From: Phymorhynchus buccinoides
Taxonomy: Eukaryota > Mollusca > Gastropoda > Neogastropoda > Raphitomidae
Direction: 5' to 3'
NCBI GenBank assembly: GCA_017654935.2
Contig: CM065706.1
Location: 5,028,435-5,092,434 of the forward strand
Length of the DNA: 64,000 nt
Part shown: piece by piece, positions 11,060-22,430 of the stretch
Numbering within the stretch: position 1 is the first letter of the stretch
Layout: each line of letters begins with the position of its first letter
The notes under the pieces: model-generated
Database searches by the model: none
What the model saw: only the letters and a program-made list of their open reading frames with translations
What the model was told of the DNA's origin: nothing
Position numbers and translations under genes: made by a program

Positions 11060-11502
11060 CATAATTATACACACACCCTAATTGCATTACAGTTGACCCC
11101 AAATAGTACGCCCCCCCCCCAAAAAAAAAAAAGCAGCATAACAAAGTGACCCCCCCCCCCCCCCCCCCCCTCCCTGGCGCAAATATAGACAGATATGAGA
11201 AATGCTACATTATTTTTCCCTTTCCTGTTTCAAAAAACTTTTTGGGGGATGAATTTTGCTGTTTAAGAAAAAGAGAAAGAGAAACCGACAGACAGACATA
11301 TGAGCAGACAGAAACTCACACAAAAAAGGGTACTGATTAGAATTAACCCTTTGGATGGAAGTTCAGCTTAACGTCGCGTATCGGCTTTCGCCATGTACGA
11401 CGGGCTGAACAAACCAACCAGAGTATAAACAAAAAATTATGTTCCTGAATCACTGTCTTAGCCAAAATGCCGAGAAGCGATCAGATGAAGCTCTCTCTTG
11501 TT
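10446..11502. repeat. MITE-related fragment, microsatellites and homopolymers; no gene seen
   Basis: CT-rich DNA to about 10650. Positions 10740-10860 resemble the interior of the 10196-10445 MITE (GGAAACAAAAACAACCAT, ACAAAGAAATGACA). (ATT)n at about 11009-11054, poly-C near 11110 and 11150-11171, then unique DNA. At about 11345 TTAACCCTTTGGATGG may be a further TTAA-type terminus without a visible partner. No open frame here is more than repeat translation. Confidence 0.6.
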
Positions 11503-12024
11503 TTTATTTTATTTTATTTTTTTATTGAACTTTTTTTGCACATTATTTCACAAGGAAGAAAAATACAAATAATAGACAAAAATCAAATAAATACTTAAAG
11601 AAGACAAACAAACACATTTACACACAACTGTGCCGTGGAAGTCATTGAAAAATGTGATCACAACATCTTGAGGTAACAGTTTATCATCACTATGTGGAGT
11701 AACTAAAAACAATGAGCTCAACATTTCAAATTGTGAGTTTCAAGCTCTGAACTCATCATATTTTAAAATATTTTCAAATTACATGTTCTTATATCCAACA
11801 ATATCAGTAACAACAAACAAAAAACATTACACCCAGACCCTGTTTAACTCCATCTTATTTGTCTCTAAGAGGTATCATTGCACATGTATTTTGTTTTCCA
11901 GGAGCCTGATTTTATAGGCAACATAAATGTCTTAGGTAACTAAGCTTACATGCATAAACCGAAAGTTCATATATATATAAGACTAATCATTACTAGGTAT
12001 CTTATTACTAAAAGTTTTATCATA

Positions 12025-13430
12025 TCAATTTATATCATTGAATATTGCAGTGAATGGAACCCACCTGGCAGCAAAATCATTATACAATAAGTTTTTTGGT
12101 GAAATATATTCTTCTATTTTGCATCTGTATTTCAGTTTTTTAAAGTAGATTTTTAAGACAGGTATATCATTGTTCAGCTTACAATGGTATATGTATTCTT
12201 TTGCTAACAACAACATAAAATAAAAGATATGATCGATTTGTATATTTTTTTTAATCAAATCCAACAATTGCAAGTGCTTCTGAAATACGTAGATTAAATA
12301 CATTTTGACATTTATTATTTAATGCATCAGACAATTGAGACCAAAAACGTTGAATAATGTGACATTTCCAAAACATATGGTGGATGCCATCTTTTGCCGT
12401 ATTACAAAAATTGCATAGATCATTGTCTCTCACGCCCATCTCTTTCAGAATGACATTTGTTCCTAGGCATCTATGTAAAATTCTAAGTTGTAACCATTTC
12501 ATTTTAACATCTGCAGTTTTGTTTACATAAAAGAAGCATTCCTTCCAATCATTTTCATAGTTCATTCTTTCGTCCCACCGAGTACAACATTTAGGTTTTA
12601 CGTTGTTTTCTATCAAAATATCGTAATACAGTTTTGATCCTTTGAAAATGGATGTTATTTTTTTTAAAACATAGAGGCATATCTATATACAATTGTTGCC
12701 AATGTTTATTCCTGATTTTTTAATATATTCTTGTATGGCTCTTTTACATCCAGAAAAAGTCAAAAAGTTCATACTACTGTTGTATTTTTGCTTGAATTCA
12801 TTGAACGAAATAAACTGTCCATTATCACGTACAAAGTTTGCAATATTATATACATTTTCATTAATCCATTTCTTACCAGCGATGTAACTATTACCTATTT
12901 GTATTCTATTGTTGTAAAATACTGGTTCTGCTAACATTTCACCAGAATGTTTACATTTTACTTTATAAAAGAATTCCGTATAGGCTTTAAATACCTCTGT
13001 CCAGAATGTATTTGATTTTGGAAGGGTTGTTACGATTTCTGGTCCATATCTTAATATATGATTAAGAACTGGATAGTTAAATAAAGCAATAGATTTCCAG
13101 TTATGTTTTGTTCTTTCTAGTTTTCTCATCCATGTGAGTTTCAATGCCGTAGCAAAAGATTTTAGTTCTGGTATGCCAATACCACCGTTAGCTATATTTT
13201 TAAGAGCTGTTTTTCTATTAACTTGTCTTTTTTCTTATTCCATATGAATCTATAACAATAGTTTTGCAATGTCTTAAAAAAATCATCAGGAGGGTTAGGT
13301 AGCAAGATCCACAAATGAATTAATTTTGATAGGATCAATGATTTTAAAATTGCCACCCTTCCCAATGGTGTAAGCTGCCTTTTTATCCAGATTCTGAATA
13401 AATATATAACTTCTGCTAGCTTGTCCATGT
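12025..13430 (-). pseudogene. RT C-terminal region and zf-RVT of the L1/Tx1-like LINE
   Basis: The minus strand encodes RQLTPLGRVAILKSLILSKL followed by IHLWILLPNPPDD, the conserved region after the RT palm in L1/Tx1 elements. It continues through 13144-12683 and ends with CNFCNTAKDGIHHMFWKCH, the C-x2-C-x8-H-x4-C zf-RVT pattern. Stops and frameshifts occur near 13190, 12680 and 12250. Confidence 0.8.
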
Positions 13431-14146
13431 AGTTTATATAAAGACACTGTTTAACATCATTGGTAAACCAAATTCCTAATCTTGTTCCAAAAGAACTTAA
13501 AAAAATTCAACAGTAAATCCGTCTGTTCCTGGGCTTTTTTAAATTTTTCATATTTTTCAGTGCTGAAGTTGCCTCTTCTAGATTAATTTCTCCCTCTAAA
13601 TTATTTGCTTCGTCTACTTCTAAATGAGGCATATCATTTACTAGTTTGTCAATTTCACCATCATCAACCTGTCTTTTTTTTTATACAGATGTTCATAAAA
13701 GTCCTGAACTTCTCTTATAATATCTTTTTGTTCAGTCCATTCATTACCATGCTTATCATTCAATCTAGGAATGCTTTTACTGACATAGTGCCGCTTTTCT
13801 AAGCTACAAAAATAACTAGTCACTTTTCCCCCCTCAGCTACCCATCTGGCTCGTGATCTCAGGAGTACTCCCTCTATTCTTTTTTCTCGTATAACTTGTA
13901 GCTGTTCTTTCGTTGACTCTATGATTTTCACCTCTTCTTCACTCATGTTTTCTTTTTTCTGTAGCGATTGTATTTCTTCTTGTAATCGACATTCTTCCTC
14001 GTTGGTCTTTTTTTTCTTCATAGTAGCATAAGAAATAGTTTTTGATCTAATTTTCATCAATAACAAATCTAAAAATCTATCATCAGGAATTGAGAGCTGT
14101 AGCTCAATTGGTTCTCTTGCATATGGACTAACTGCATATTCTTCTT

Positions 14147-14954
14147 TTACTTTTTTTTTATTTCTTCATTAATTTCATCAACGAATGCTTTGTCCCTTAA
14201 GAGCGACGAATTAAATTTCCAGAAGGTATTTCTCCTTATATTTCCCCCAAATTTAAGCTTAAGAACAATCATAGAATGATCAGTTCTATATCCACACTCA
14301 ATATCCGTGTCCTCAACAAAAGAAACCACGTGATCCGAAATCAAAAATAAGTCTAGTCTAGCTTGCTGGAGGGGGTTGTTTCTCCTCCATGTGTATCTAA
14401 GGTTATCTTGATTTCAATCTCTCCTTATATCATTTAATTCTAACTCAGTAATGATGTCATGAACCATATCTTTAGCTTTAGGATTATTAAAATTTTTATA
14501 ATTATAATAATCCATTGTAGGATTAAGTTAAAATCTCCACCGATTATTACATTGTCAGCATTAAATCCTTTAATTTTGTTGGCTAAATCGTTGTAAAACT
14601 CAGGATTATCACGATTTGGGTCATATATATTTACAACAAGAAAGTCCTGTTGAATTACAGCCAGTCCCATAAGACTATTTCCCCCGTCCCCCTTACATAC
14701 TTTCTTAACTTTAAATTCAAAATTATTATTAAAAAGTATCGCTACACCCCTTGAGTTAGCGCTAAAGCTGGAAAAATATCCTTGGTATCCCCATTCTGAC
14801 AAAATGTAATGTTCCTTATTCTCCTCAAAATGTGTATCCTGCAGAAAAACAACAACTGTTTTTTGCTTTTCAAATAGTGAAATATGTCTCGCCGCTTTTT
14901 AGTATTGTTTAAACCCTGGCAGTTCATTGAAATAATCGATACAGAACTATCCAT
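14147..14954 (-). pseudogene. Endonuclease domain of the L1/Tx1-like LINE
   Basis: The ORF starts MDSSVSIISMNCQGLNN, with the catalytic-Asn motif (NCQGL). It passes through a frameshift in the QDTHF motif, then encodes VNIYDPNRDNPEFY and IIGGDFN, and after a second frameshift YTWRRNNPLQQARLDLFLIS and YRTDHSMI, which corresponds to the final S/TDH motif. All main endonuclease motifs are therefore recognisable but spread over three frames. Confidence 0.8.
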
Positions 14955-14960
14955 TCGGCC

Positions 14961-15785
14961 ACAGCGAAAGAAAAAATATTGTAAACGCTATATAAAAAAA
15001 TAAAATAAACAAATACACACAAAGAATACAAACTGTTCGACAACCGCGAGGCAAGCGATAGGCGTATGAGTTATCTAAAAACAAAGCAAACATAGAGCAC
15101 AATACTCAGAACAAAGGCAAACATGAACAAAATGAACAATGGCATTCTTCATTAAACACAACAATCCACCAAGAAAACAGTGTAAAAAAAAATAAGAAGA
15201 ACTTCAGACCCCTTTCCTTGGGGGGTTGGGGTAGAAGAAAAAAGAAGAGAAAAAAAGGCAAACGTCAGTCTCCCCCGGCCCACCTCACCCTACTTTTCCT
15301 AGCTGCAACTGAAAGAGAAATGCTTCTTTCGCTGCCCCCCCCCCCCCCCCCCCCCCCCCTCCAATTTTACACATAACAAAAAAAGGAAACTACAGCCACC
15401 CCCCCCCCCTCTCCCCTCCCCAAGTGAATAGACAAGAAGGGAGAGAGAGAAAGAGCAAAACTGATAGAGAGAGGGGGGGGGAGAGGGAAAGAGAGGAGGA
15501 GAAGGGGAGAGTTGAAAGAAAGAGACAGGCACTATCCCACCAAAGTGGGGGGGGGGGGGGGGGATGCAGGGCTGAGTGGTGGTGTACTATCCACCCAAGA
15601 CTGCTGTACACACCCACCAACCACCCACTAGCTCTGCCTCCCAATCTTACTTTAAAGTGAGAAAATTATGGGTAAATTTACACGAATACTGAAAAAGGGA
15701 AGAACCATAACAGCGTCTTGATTATCTAAGGTACAAAATTTGAATTTAAAAAAAAATTCAAAAAACAAATTCAACCGCAACAGTA
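14961..15785. repeat. Spacer with poly-C/poly-G tracts; no gene seen
   Basis: 14961-15189 is AT-rich and may include LINE 5' UTR. Then C-rich tracts (about 15336-15360, 15400-15415), a G/A-rich block (15440-15530) and poly-G (about 15546-15563). Open frames here are translations of these tracts. Confidence 0.6.
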
Positions 15786-15999
15786 TTAGGTATTAGTATT
15801 AGGTACTTTATAGTCACAGAGGCGTCTCTGTGAAATTCGGGTTGCTCCCACCTGGAGAGCGCGTCGCAGCCAGAGGCGCGCCACCCATTTTTGTTTTGTT
15901 TTTTGCATGCGATTTTTGTCACTGATGGGGGGGGGGGGGGGGGGGGGTAACTTTTTCGTTGCCATTGGGTTTAACGTATGCTAAGTGCATGGGCACACG

Positions 16000-16030
<31 letters not shown>

Positions 16031-16160
16031 TCCACGTTCAGACCGTTAAGGCCTAGTGCAGAATGAGAGGAAAAAATCCCCTGTACCCAGGTTCGAACTC
16101 GGGTTTACTTGACACGAAGCAAACGCGATACCACTGTGCCACTCTACACCACTCTCGTGG
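15786..16160 (-). mobile_element. tRNA-derived SINE, type 1 (copy A)
   Basis: On the minus strand TGGCACAGTGGTATCGCG (16141-16124) fits an RNA polymerase III A box and GAGTTCGAACCTGGG (about 16100-16086) a B box. The body follows with CGTGGAGTCTTTCGGATGAG and CCGAGGTCCCGTGTG, then a poly-G/C tract and a 3' domain (GCGACGCGCTCTCC, GGGAGCAACCCGAATTTCA) ending in TACTAATACC repeats. The 3' domain matches that of the type 2 SINE at 25274-25730. Confidence 0.8.
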
Positions 16161-16645
16161 TAAACATGAATCGTAAATATTTCAAAGTCAAAATTTGAAT
16201 AGCAAAAACATTTTTCCCTCTTCTTTTCTCCCTCCCCTCCTCCCCTCCCCTCATCCTCTCTAAAACACATCTATAACAATATCCCTTATTCATCTTGTCA
16301 ACATTCTCTCTTGCTTACAGAACCAAAAACAAACAAAAAACAAAAAAGGAAAAATGATGACACCTCATATAGGTCGAGCGTATACATCATGGTTTGTATA
16401 CCCAAATGCATTTCATATAAGTCACCATTTGCAATCTTCTGTGTGCGTGCACACACACACACACACACACACACCCACACCCACACACACACACATTTAT
16501 TGGCAGAATATCAGTATGTGAGGTGCTCCCCCCATCTCCCGTCACATTAAAAATTATATTATTATTACCATCCCCGCCATTTGCACTACCACTGCTATTA
16601 AACAACGAAAAGAGCAGTCCCATATTCTCACAAATACATCAGGGG

Positions 16646-16676
<31 letters not shown>

Positions 16677-17654
16677 CCATCAAACTTTTTTCCAAATTAA
16701 CCAAATACAAATCTCATTCTTTAATAGTATAATAGTGTTCAGTAAAAAGATCGCTTTTACTTTTTATTCAAGTCAGCAAATAGTGACAATAAATTTCATT
16801 CGGTGAAAAATATATTATGCATAATTATAATACTCTGCCTAAACTAGAGGAACGGCGACCCCCGCAGGAGAGCGTGACTACAGCAAACAGTCAGCGGAGA
16901 AGGCCGACCCGCCGCACACAGCTCCACAGTGAACACCATAGAGATCCGACACGGGCCCACCCGGGCCCACCTCCCCGGGAGACCACTGACCACAGCCCCA
17001 CCACCCCACAGGGGGCACCATCCCCCACAACACCTGCAACTAACAATAAACTATTATCACCCCACAGTCATAATGCACACAAATATTGCCTGTCATATCA
17101 ATACATTTGACTCATCATTCCTTGAAGTTTGTATTATGTCTCAAAGCATTCATGACCCTGCCAATCGCATTCCAGAAAACATGCCAAGCTGCATACATAC
17201 TCGTTCGCACATGCGCACTGGCAAACACAAACACACATACCCATGCGCGCACATGCACGCACGCACCTACATACACACTCGCACCCACACCCCAATGCGT
17301 GCATGCAAACCCACACACACGCACGTTCACACACACACTCACAAGGGAGAAGGGAGTGTGGAGCGTTTGGCGCAAAGCAGCCAGCAGATCCACGCTCCAA
17401 TGCACTCTAATCATCACAACCTGTGTAGCACATGTACCGAAAGAGACAAACATGTACCCTTCTTTATGAATAAACTATAAAAGCTCATAACAAAAGGCAA
17501 GGTCAGCAGCATCGCAATTCACTGAGACCTTTTAAAAAAAAAAAATTAGCTGCTAATCTTACTGATTAGGCCACATTGAATAACATTTGAAATTCAAAAC
17601 AATGCCACAGTTTAAAAAATAAAAAAAAATAAAAAAAAAAAAATAGCAGCAGTG
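16161..17654. other. Intergenic, copy A: CA repeat, poly-A and a GC-rich patch
   Basis: Contains a pyrimidine-rich block (16215-16260), (CA)n at about 16449-16495, poly-A at about 16648-16670, a GC-rich patch (16845-17040) and CA/CG-rich DNA (17210-17340). An open frame from the ATG at 16817 across the GC-rich patch is not kept intact in copy B (37146), where indels change its frame, so no gene is called. Confidence 0.6.
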
Positions 17655-17851
17655 TTGCTTAATGTGTATGGTAATATGCTCCCATTTTTCCCCTCAAGAA
17701 AAAGGAAGAGAAGAGAGAAAGAAAAAAAGAAAAAGAAAAGAGAAGAGGACCCATATTTCTCTTCTCTTTTCTTTTTCTTTTTTTCTTTCTCTCTTCTCTT
17801 CCTTTTTCTTGAGGGGAAAAATGGGAGCATATTACCATACACATTAAGCAA
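17655..17851. repeat. 197-bp near-perfect palindrome (copy A)
   Basis: The left arm (TTGCTTAATGTGTATGGTAA onward, then a purine-rich GAAAAA/GAGAAG block) is mirrored by the right arm ending TTACCATACACATTAAGCAA. Arms are about 92 bp and the unpaired centre is ACCCATATT. The equivalent palindrome in copy B carries the centre in reverse complement. Confidence 0.95.
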
Positions 17852-18760
17852 AGTAGAACACAAGCAATAACAACCAAAAAACCTTGCAACGGTCATTAAG
17901 TACACATAATTCGCCTTTCATTCTTTTTTCATTTTCCTTTCCCTCTTCTCCTGAAAGGAAAATCATTCATAATCCTCTCCTAAATCTGGCTTGCCAATTA
18001 AAACACAATATAGAATAGGCATCCACTGCAAATGGACCCTTTTAGCTGGTAATATCAGTGATTAAACCATTCGTTTAACATCATCATTTTAAATTCAAAG
18101 CAATGCTCCAACCAACCAGTCCTCCCTTTTTCTTTTTCAATACTTTTTTGTTGTTGTTAACAGCAAATAGAACATAAACAATTGTCACCACCATACATGT
18201 GTAGACGTGCATTTTTTTTAAAAAAAAAGAAAGAAGATAGGAGCAGTGTTGACACAGCATTGTGTAACTTCACAGTCACTAGGCCTTCAATTATTATGTC
18301 ACATGACATATAGTTGGACCTATTTTTGGAGGAAATAAATTGGAGCATATACATTATACGCATTAAGTATAAAGTAAACCACAAGCAATAACAACCCAAA
18401 ACCATTGCACAGGTCAAAAAGTATTACTATAAGGGTTACACATTATTCACCTTTCTCCCCTTTTTTCTCTCCCCCCCCCCCCCTTTTTTTTTATAAAGAA
18501 AAAACATATTTATAATCCTTTCCTAATTTGGTGATTCGTCAGGCCAGCCACGGGTTGCTGAAACTCCTGCCTGTACCCCCCCCCCCCCCCCAGCCCCCCC
18601 CTCCCCTAGATCTAGCCCAAGTTAGATAATGAAGGTTATGGGTCAAAGGTCAAGGTCACTGGAGCCGAATAACGCTGCCGCGCGGTTGGTGATTTAGCGT
18701 CTTAACGCTCTAGTATCAACATGGTTTTGCCAGTTTTGCCACCTGCAGTCTATTAATCTT

Positions 18761-18804
<44 letters not shown>

Positions 18805-19473
18805 ATTGAATTGAATTGAAATGAATGAATTTTATTTATAGAGGGTAATAGAATAAGCAATGACTACATGCTTTTTTTTTTTTTACATCGAGCCCTCTTA
18901 AAAAATAATAAAAAGGGAAAAACAAAGCAATATAAATAGCATGCAAAACACAGTCAAACACAGTAAGATAATAAACTCAAAGCTAATCTTATATGCGCAC
19001 GCATATTGCAGCAGACAAACAATTGCTAAACTAGAGCGTTAAGACGCAAAATCACCAACCGCATGGCAGCGTTTTCGGCTCCAGTGACCTTGACCTTTGA
19101 CCCATGACCTTCATTATCGAACTTGGCCTAGATCTTCCTACTACCTACCCGCATGCCAAATTTGAGCGCCCTAAGTCCATCCGTTCAAACGCTAGAGAGG
19201 ATACATACAAACATACGTAGTCCGCCTCAGACACGAGTGAAAACATTACCAATCCGCTCTCTATGATCGAGGTTGGTAATGAAGATGATACAGTTAACAA
19301 ACATCAGATAGTAAAACTCATACACATAAGCATTCCCTATGTATTCATTTAATAGTGTCTACATTTATGATTTATACTGTAATAATGGAGTTAGCAGCGT
19401 TGGATTTAGTTTGACATAATTTAGCTTTAGTGGTGATGAAGTCATTTCAACAGATTCAAGCATTAATCCAGCC
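17852..19473. repeat. AT-rich spacer with a 105-bp inverted-repeat pair (copy A)
   Basis: 18605-18713 and 19031-19134 are imperfect inverted repeats sharing CTAGAGCGTTAAGACG, ATCACCAACCGC and GTGACCTTGACCTTTGACCC. Between them are (GA)n (about 18764-18802) and an AT-rich piece with TTTTATTTATAGAGGGTAAT. The left member lies in about 160 bp absent from copy B, so copy B has only the right member (39296-39410). The dispersed motif AATTTAGCTTTAGTGGTGAT is at about 19418. No gene seen. Confidence 0.7.
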
Positions 19474-19665
19474 GGGTCAGTGGGTCTTTAAGGAGTACGC
19501 GCACCCACCTGTTTACGATTTTAAAGACCCCGCACGTCACGTGTCACATTCCCTCTTATACTAGGAATATTTCTTAAGATTCCTTACTAGCTATAAGAGG
19601 GAAAACACGTGGAAACCGTGATTTTGACACGTGACGTACTGGGTCTTTAAAGACCCACCAGATCC
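19474..19665. mobile_element. ~190-bp foldback element (copy A)
   Basis: Nested inverted repeats: GTGGGTCTTTAA and TTAAAGACCCAC at the ends, CACGTCACGTGTCA against TGACACGTGACGT inside, and CCCTCTTATACTAG against CTAGCTATAAGAGGG around a short centre. No coding capacity. A further half-site, GCGTCAGTGGGTCTTTAAG, occurs at about 19961. The copy B equivalent is 39743-39935. Confidence 0.75.
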
Positions 19666-19671
19666 ATGAGT

Positions 19672-19925
19672 GAAAATAATAATAATAATAATAATGGTTA
19701 TTTATAGAGCGCTTAACTCCCTTTGCATGGAGCTCAAAGCGCTGAACAAAGGCCTAAACACTGACATACAGATAAACAAACACATTCAAGACAAGACAAC
19801 AACAAAATAATATTCTTACTTTGACCAGGTTTGATTCCCATACAAATGCCCCCAAACTGAAAACGAGACAGAGACTTTAAAGAGCAGCCTCTATTTGAAT
19901 TTGGGGGCATTTGTATATGGGTCAC
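19672..19925. repeat. (AAT)n with TTTATAGAGCGCTTA tail and an 86-bp foldback (copy A)
   Basis: 19675-19745 carries (AAT)n then TTATTTATAGAGCGCTTAAC, a pattern typical of LINE/SINE 3' ends in molluscs. 19836-19921 is a small foldback: CCCATACAAATGCCCCCAAA against TTTGGGGGCATTTGTATATGGG-type sequence. The copy B equivalent is about 39945-40195. Confidence 0.6.
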
Positions 19926-20201
19926 ACCTACCCAGAAAAAAAAAAGGGACTTAATCTTGCTGCGTCAGTGGGTCTTTAAGGGGTACTATTACCATTATGA
20001 CCTTCTGCCATCATGTAGGGCACAGGTATCGGACTCTCAAGCTGAAATCACGGGCACAAAAAACGTTCTATCCATCTCTTCAATTCCATTATATATTAGG
20101 GGAAGTTGTAAAGCACAGAACTTCCAGAAGATGGGGGAACTATTTGCACGGAAGACACCCCCCGGTATCCCCACTGGGGCGCGGGAGGATTCATCCTGCA
20201 T

Positions 20202-20451
20202 TCACCACCAGAAAGGGAAAACCAGGGTCCCTCTAAAGCTGCAAGTGTACGGGTCGCCTTTTTTGTAGCTCTTGTGCGAGCTGCAGGGGTTGAGCCAGAC
20301 CGTCTGCCCAGGGGACAGCTGCAAGGGGATGCAGGATGACCCTCTGTGAATACCTCCCAAGACAGGACTGACCACTCCATCATCGTCCACCATGATTGCG
20401 GAGTGGGTATGCCCGCGTGGTTCGTTGTAGGCGATTAGCTGAAAGGAGTGC
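20202..20451 (-). CDS. C1q-domain protein, terminal exon (copy A)
   Basis: This exon encodes the C-terminal 82 residues (568-649 of the model), the second half of a C1q domain: HSFQLIAYNEPRGH, SPVLGGIHRGSS, PLQLSPGQTVWLN and SFRGTLVFPFWW before TGA (20204-20202). The acceptor is TTTTTGTCCTCAG|G at 20452/20451, so the exon contributes the last base of a split codon, matching exon 25075-25246 (which ends with two bases of a codon). PLQLSPGQTVWL fits the conserved LxLxxGDxVWL strand of C1q folds. The intron upstream is about 4.6 kb and contains MITEs, satellite-like repeats and a zinc-finger fragment on the other strand. The terminal exon is conserved in copy B with few changes. Confidence 0.85.
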
Positions 20452-20499
20452 CTGAGGACAAAAACAAAATAAAACGACAAAGCAATAATAATAATAATA

Positions 20500-21580
20500 A
20501 TAATAATAACTAGAGGGCTGGCACTTCTGGCTCAGTTTTATATGGGAAGTGTTGCAAAGATACTCCTCAATAAATACAGAAAATATGAATGCATTCCGTG
20601 AAGCCGTTTTCGAGTTATTCAAGATTGCATATTGGCCGAATTTGGCCATTTTTAGCCCATATTTCGGCCAAAATTTTGCCAATCGGCATAATATTGGATA
20701 TTGAGCATGAGAATAGTGTCCGTCAATTGTCCTGTAAAGTTAAGCGAAATCGCGAAAGTAACTCATAAGGGCTACAAAATCCAATAGTTAATATTGGGAC
20801 GTCACCTCCGGTTTTAACTATTCCGTGAACCAAATAAAAGCTGCCTGATCATAGTGGGGTCACTTCCGGTTCGGTTTTATACCGGAAGTGTTGCAAATCT
20901 ATTTGTTAGTCAATTCTGAAAGCCGTTCAGCCCTTTTTGAGATATTTTAGAGTGAAATTTCGCCGATTTCGCGGTTTTTAGACCATATTTTGCCGACACT
21001 TTTTCGCAGTCATTTAATATTTCAAATTTCACATTCCCATAAGGTCCTGCAACGCTTTGGAAAATGTTAGCCAAATCGAACAAAAAAGGGGAAGAAGAAG
21101 AACAAAAAAGAAAGAATTTTGACGAATGAAATAGTATTAGGGGAAGACGGGGTAAAAAGCGCATGTGCGGGTAAGAAGCCCACCCCAATTATCTCATGAA
21201 ATGAAGCAAATTTCAGTCTCATTTTGCCCATGAGACGAGCGTTAATGTCTAGCATTCGTCTCGTGGGCAAATTTGACTCAAAGTTTCTTTATTTCATGAG
21301 ATAATTGGGGTGGGCTTCTTTCCCGCCCATGCGCTTTTTACCCCGTCTTCCCCTATCCCTATAAAGGGGAAGAATCCAAATTTCGCCGATTTCGCGGGTT
21401 TTTTGCCATATTTTGCCGACAAATCGGCGCAATCATTTAATATTTCCTATTTCACATTCCCATAATAAGGTCCTGCAACTTTTTGGAAAATGTCAGCCAA
21501 ATCGGCCAGAAAAAAAAGAAAAGAAAAAAGAAAAAGAATTTTGACGAATGCAATATTATTCTCCCTAATAAGGGAGAATC

Positions 21581-21611
<31 letters not shown>

Positions 21612-22430
21612 CAACTAGAGTGTTTATGTTTGCCTTCAAGAGCAAACATGACAGGATTCTCCCTCTAAACAGCCATTTGCAAGTTATTCAATATTAAATT
21701 TTGCCATATTTGGCAATTTTCGTCCCCACTTCTGGTTCGAATTTATAACGAAAGTATTGCACTGAAAAAATTAAAGGATTCAGTGCAGCCATTTTCAAGT
21801 TATTGAAGATTGAAGTTTTGCTAAAATTTGCAATTTTTTGCCAGTTTTCAGCCCAGTTTTGGCCAATCGGTTTAATATTGGAATTTTACATTAGAATACT
21901 GTCCTTCCATTGTTCTGCGCATTTCAGCAAAAACGGATGAATTTTTTTTCCATAAATGGGAATTAGTGAGAGTGACACAACCACATTTACATACATTTGA
22001 ATAATTTCCAAACTATTTAACATATCGTCAACAAACTCCTTTCCGACCTGGGCCAGAGAAAGGGCTACAACATCCAATAGTTAATTTTGTGACGTCACTT
22101 CCGGTTTTGCCTATTCCGTGAACCAAATAAAATCTGCCTGGCCATAGCTGGGGCACTTCCGGTTCGTACTTCCGGTTCGATTTCATACCGGAAGTATTGC
22201 ACATCTACTGCTTAGTCAATTCTGAAAATATAAACGAAATCCGTTTAGCCGTGTTTGAGATATTCAAGATTGAAATTTTGCCGATTTCGCGTTTTTTCGG
22301 CCATATTTTGCCGACAATTCGGCGAAATCATTTAATATTTGAAATTCCACATACCCATAAGGTCCTACAACTTTTCTGAAAATTTCAGCCAAATCGGACC
22401 AAAAAAAGGGGAAGAAAAAGAAGATGGAAA
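20500..22430. repeat. Diverged repeat block with TTTCGCCGATTTCG motifs (copy A)
   Basis: Related ~350-bp pieces at about 20755-21110 and 22065-22420 share GACGTCACTTCCGGTTTT, CTATTCCGTGAACCAAATAA, ATACCGGAAGTGTTGCA, ATTTTGCCGATTTCGCG, GGCCATATTTTGCCGACA and CAGCCAAATCGGAC. Partial units fill the interval, with (AAT)n at about 20486-20508 and 21583-21606. The family is dispersed and non-coding. It is interrupted by the MITE at 21140-21353. Confidence 0.75.
21140..21353 (-). mobile_element. 214-bp TA-flanked foldback MITE (copy A site)
   Basis: The ends are GGGGAAGACGGGGTAAAAAG and its inverse, with arms of about 100 bp forming a long hairpin. TA dinucleotides flank it (21138-21139 and 21354-21355), as in Tc1/mariner-type insertions. 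The corresponding place in copy B (about 41400) is empty apart from a few bases present only in A (TCCCTATAAAGGGGAAG). The same element, in the other orientation, sits at 42608-42821 in copy B. Confidence 0.9.

Larger units (their letters stand above)
11503..14960 (-). mobile_element. L1/Tx1-like LINE, internally deleted
   Basis: On the minus strand the order is an apurinic-type endonuclease (14954 to about 14150), a coiled linker (14066-13690), the first RT motif, then directly the RT C-terminal region, a zf-RVT Cys/His motif and a 3' UTR ending in AATAAA and an A-rich tail (about 11560-11503). The linker has the L1/Tx1 signature (RSRARWVAEGGKVTSYFCSL). The fingers/palm region, including the catalytic Asp-Asp box, is absent: sequence passes from PGTDGFTVEFFKFFW to a short broken stretch and then to RQLTPLGRVAILKSLILSKL within about 200 bp. 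Several frameshifts and stops confirm a dead copy. The 5' boundary is uncertain and may lie as far out as about 15170. Confidence 0.85.

Noticed and set aside
16817..17110. 97-codon open frame over the GC-rich patch
   Set aside because: The frame is not maintained in copy B and no domain or splice sites support it.
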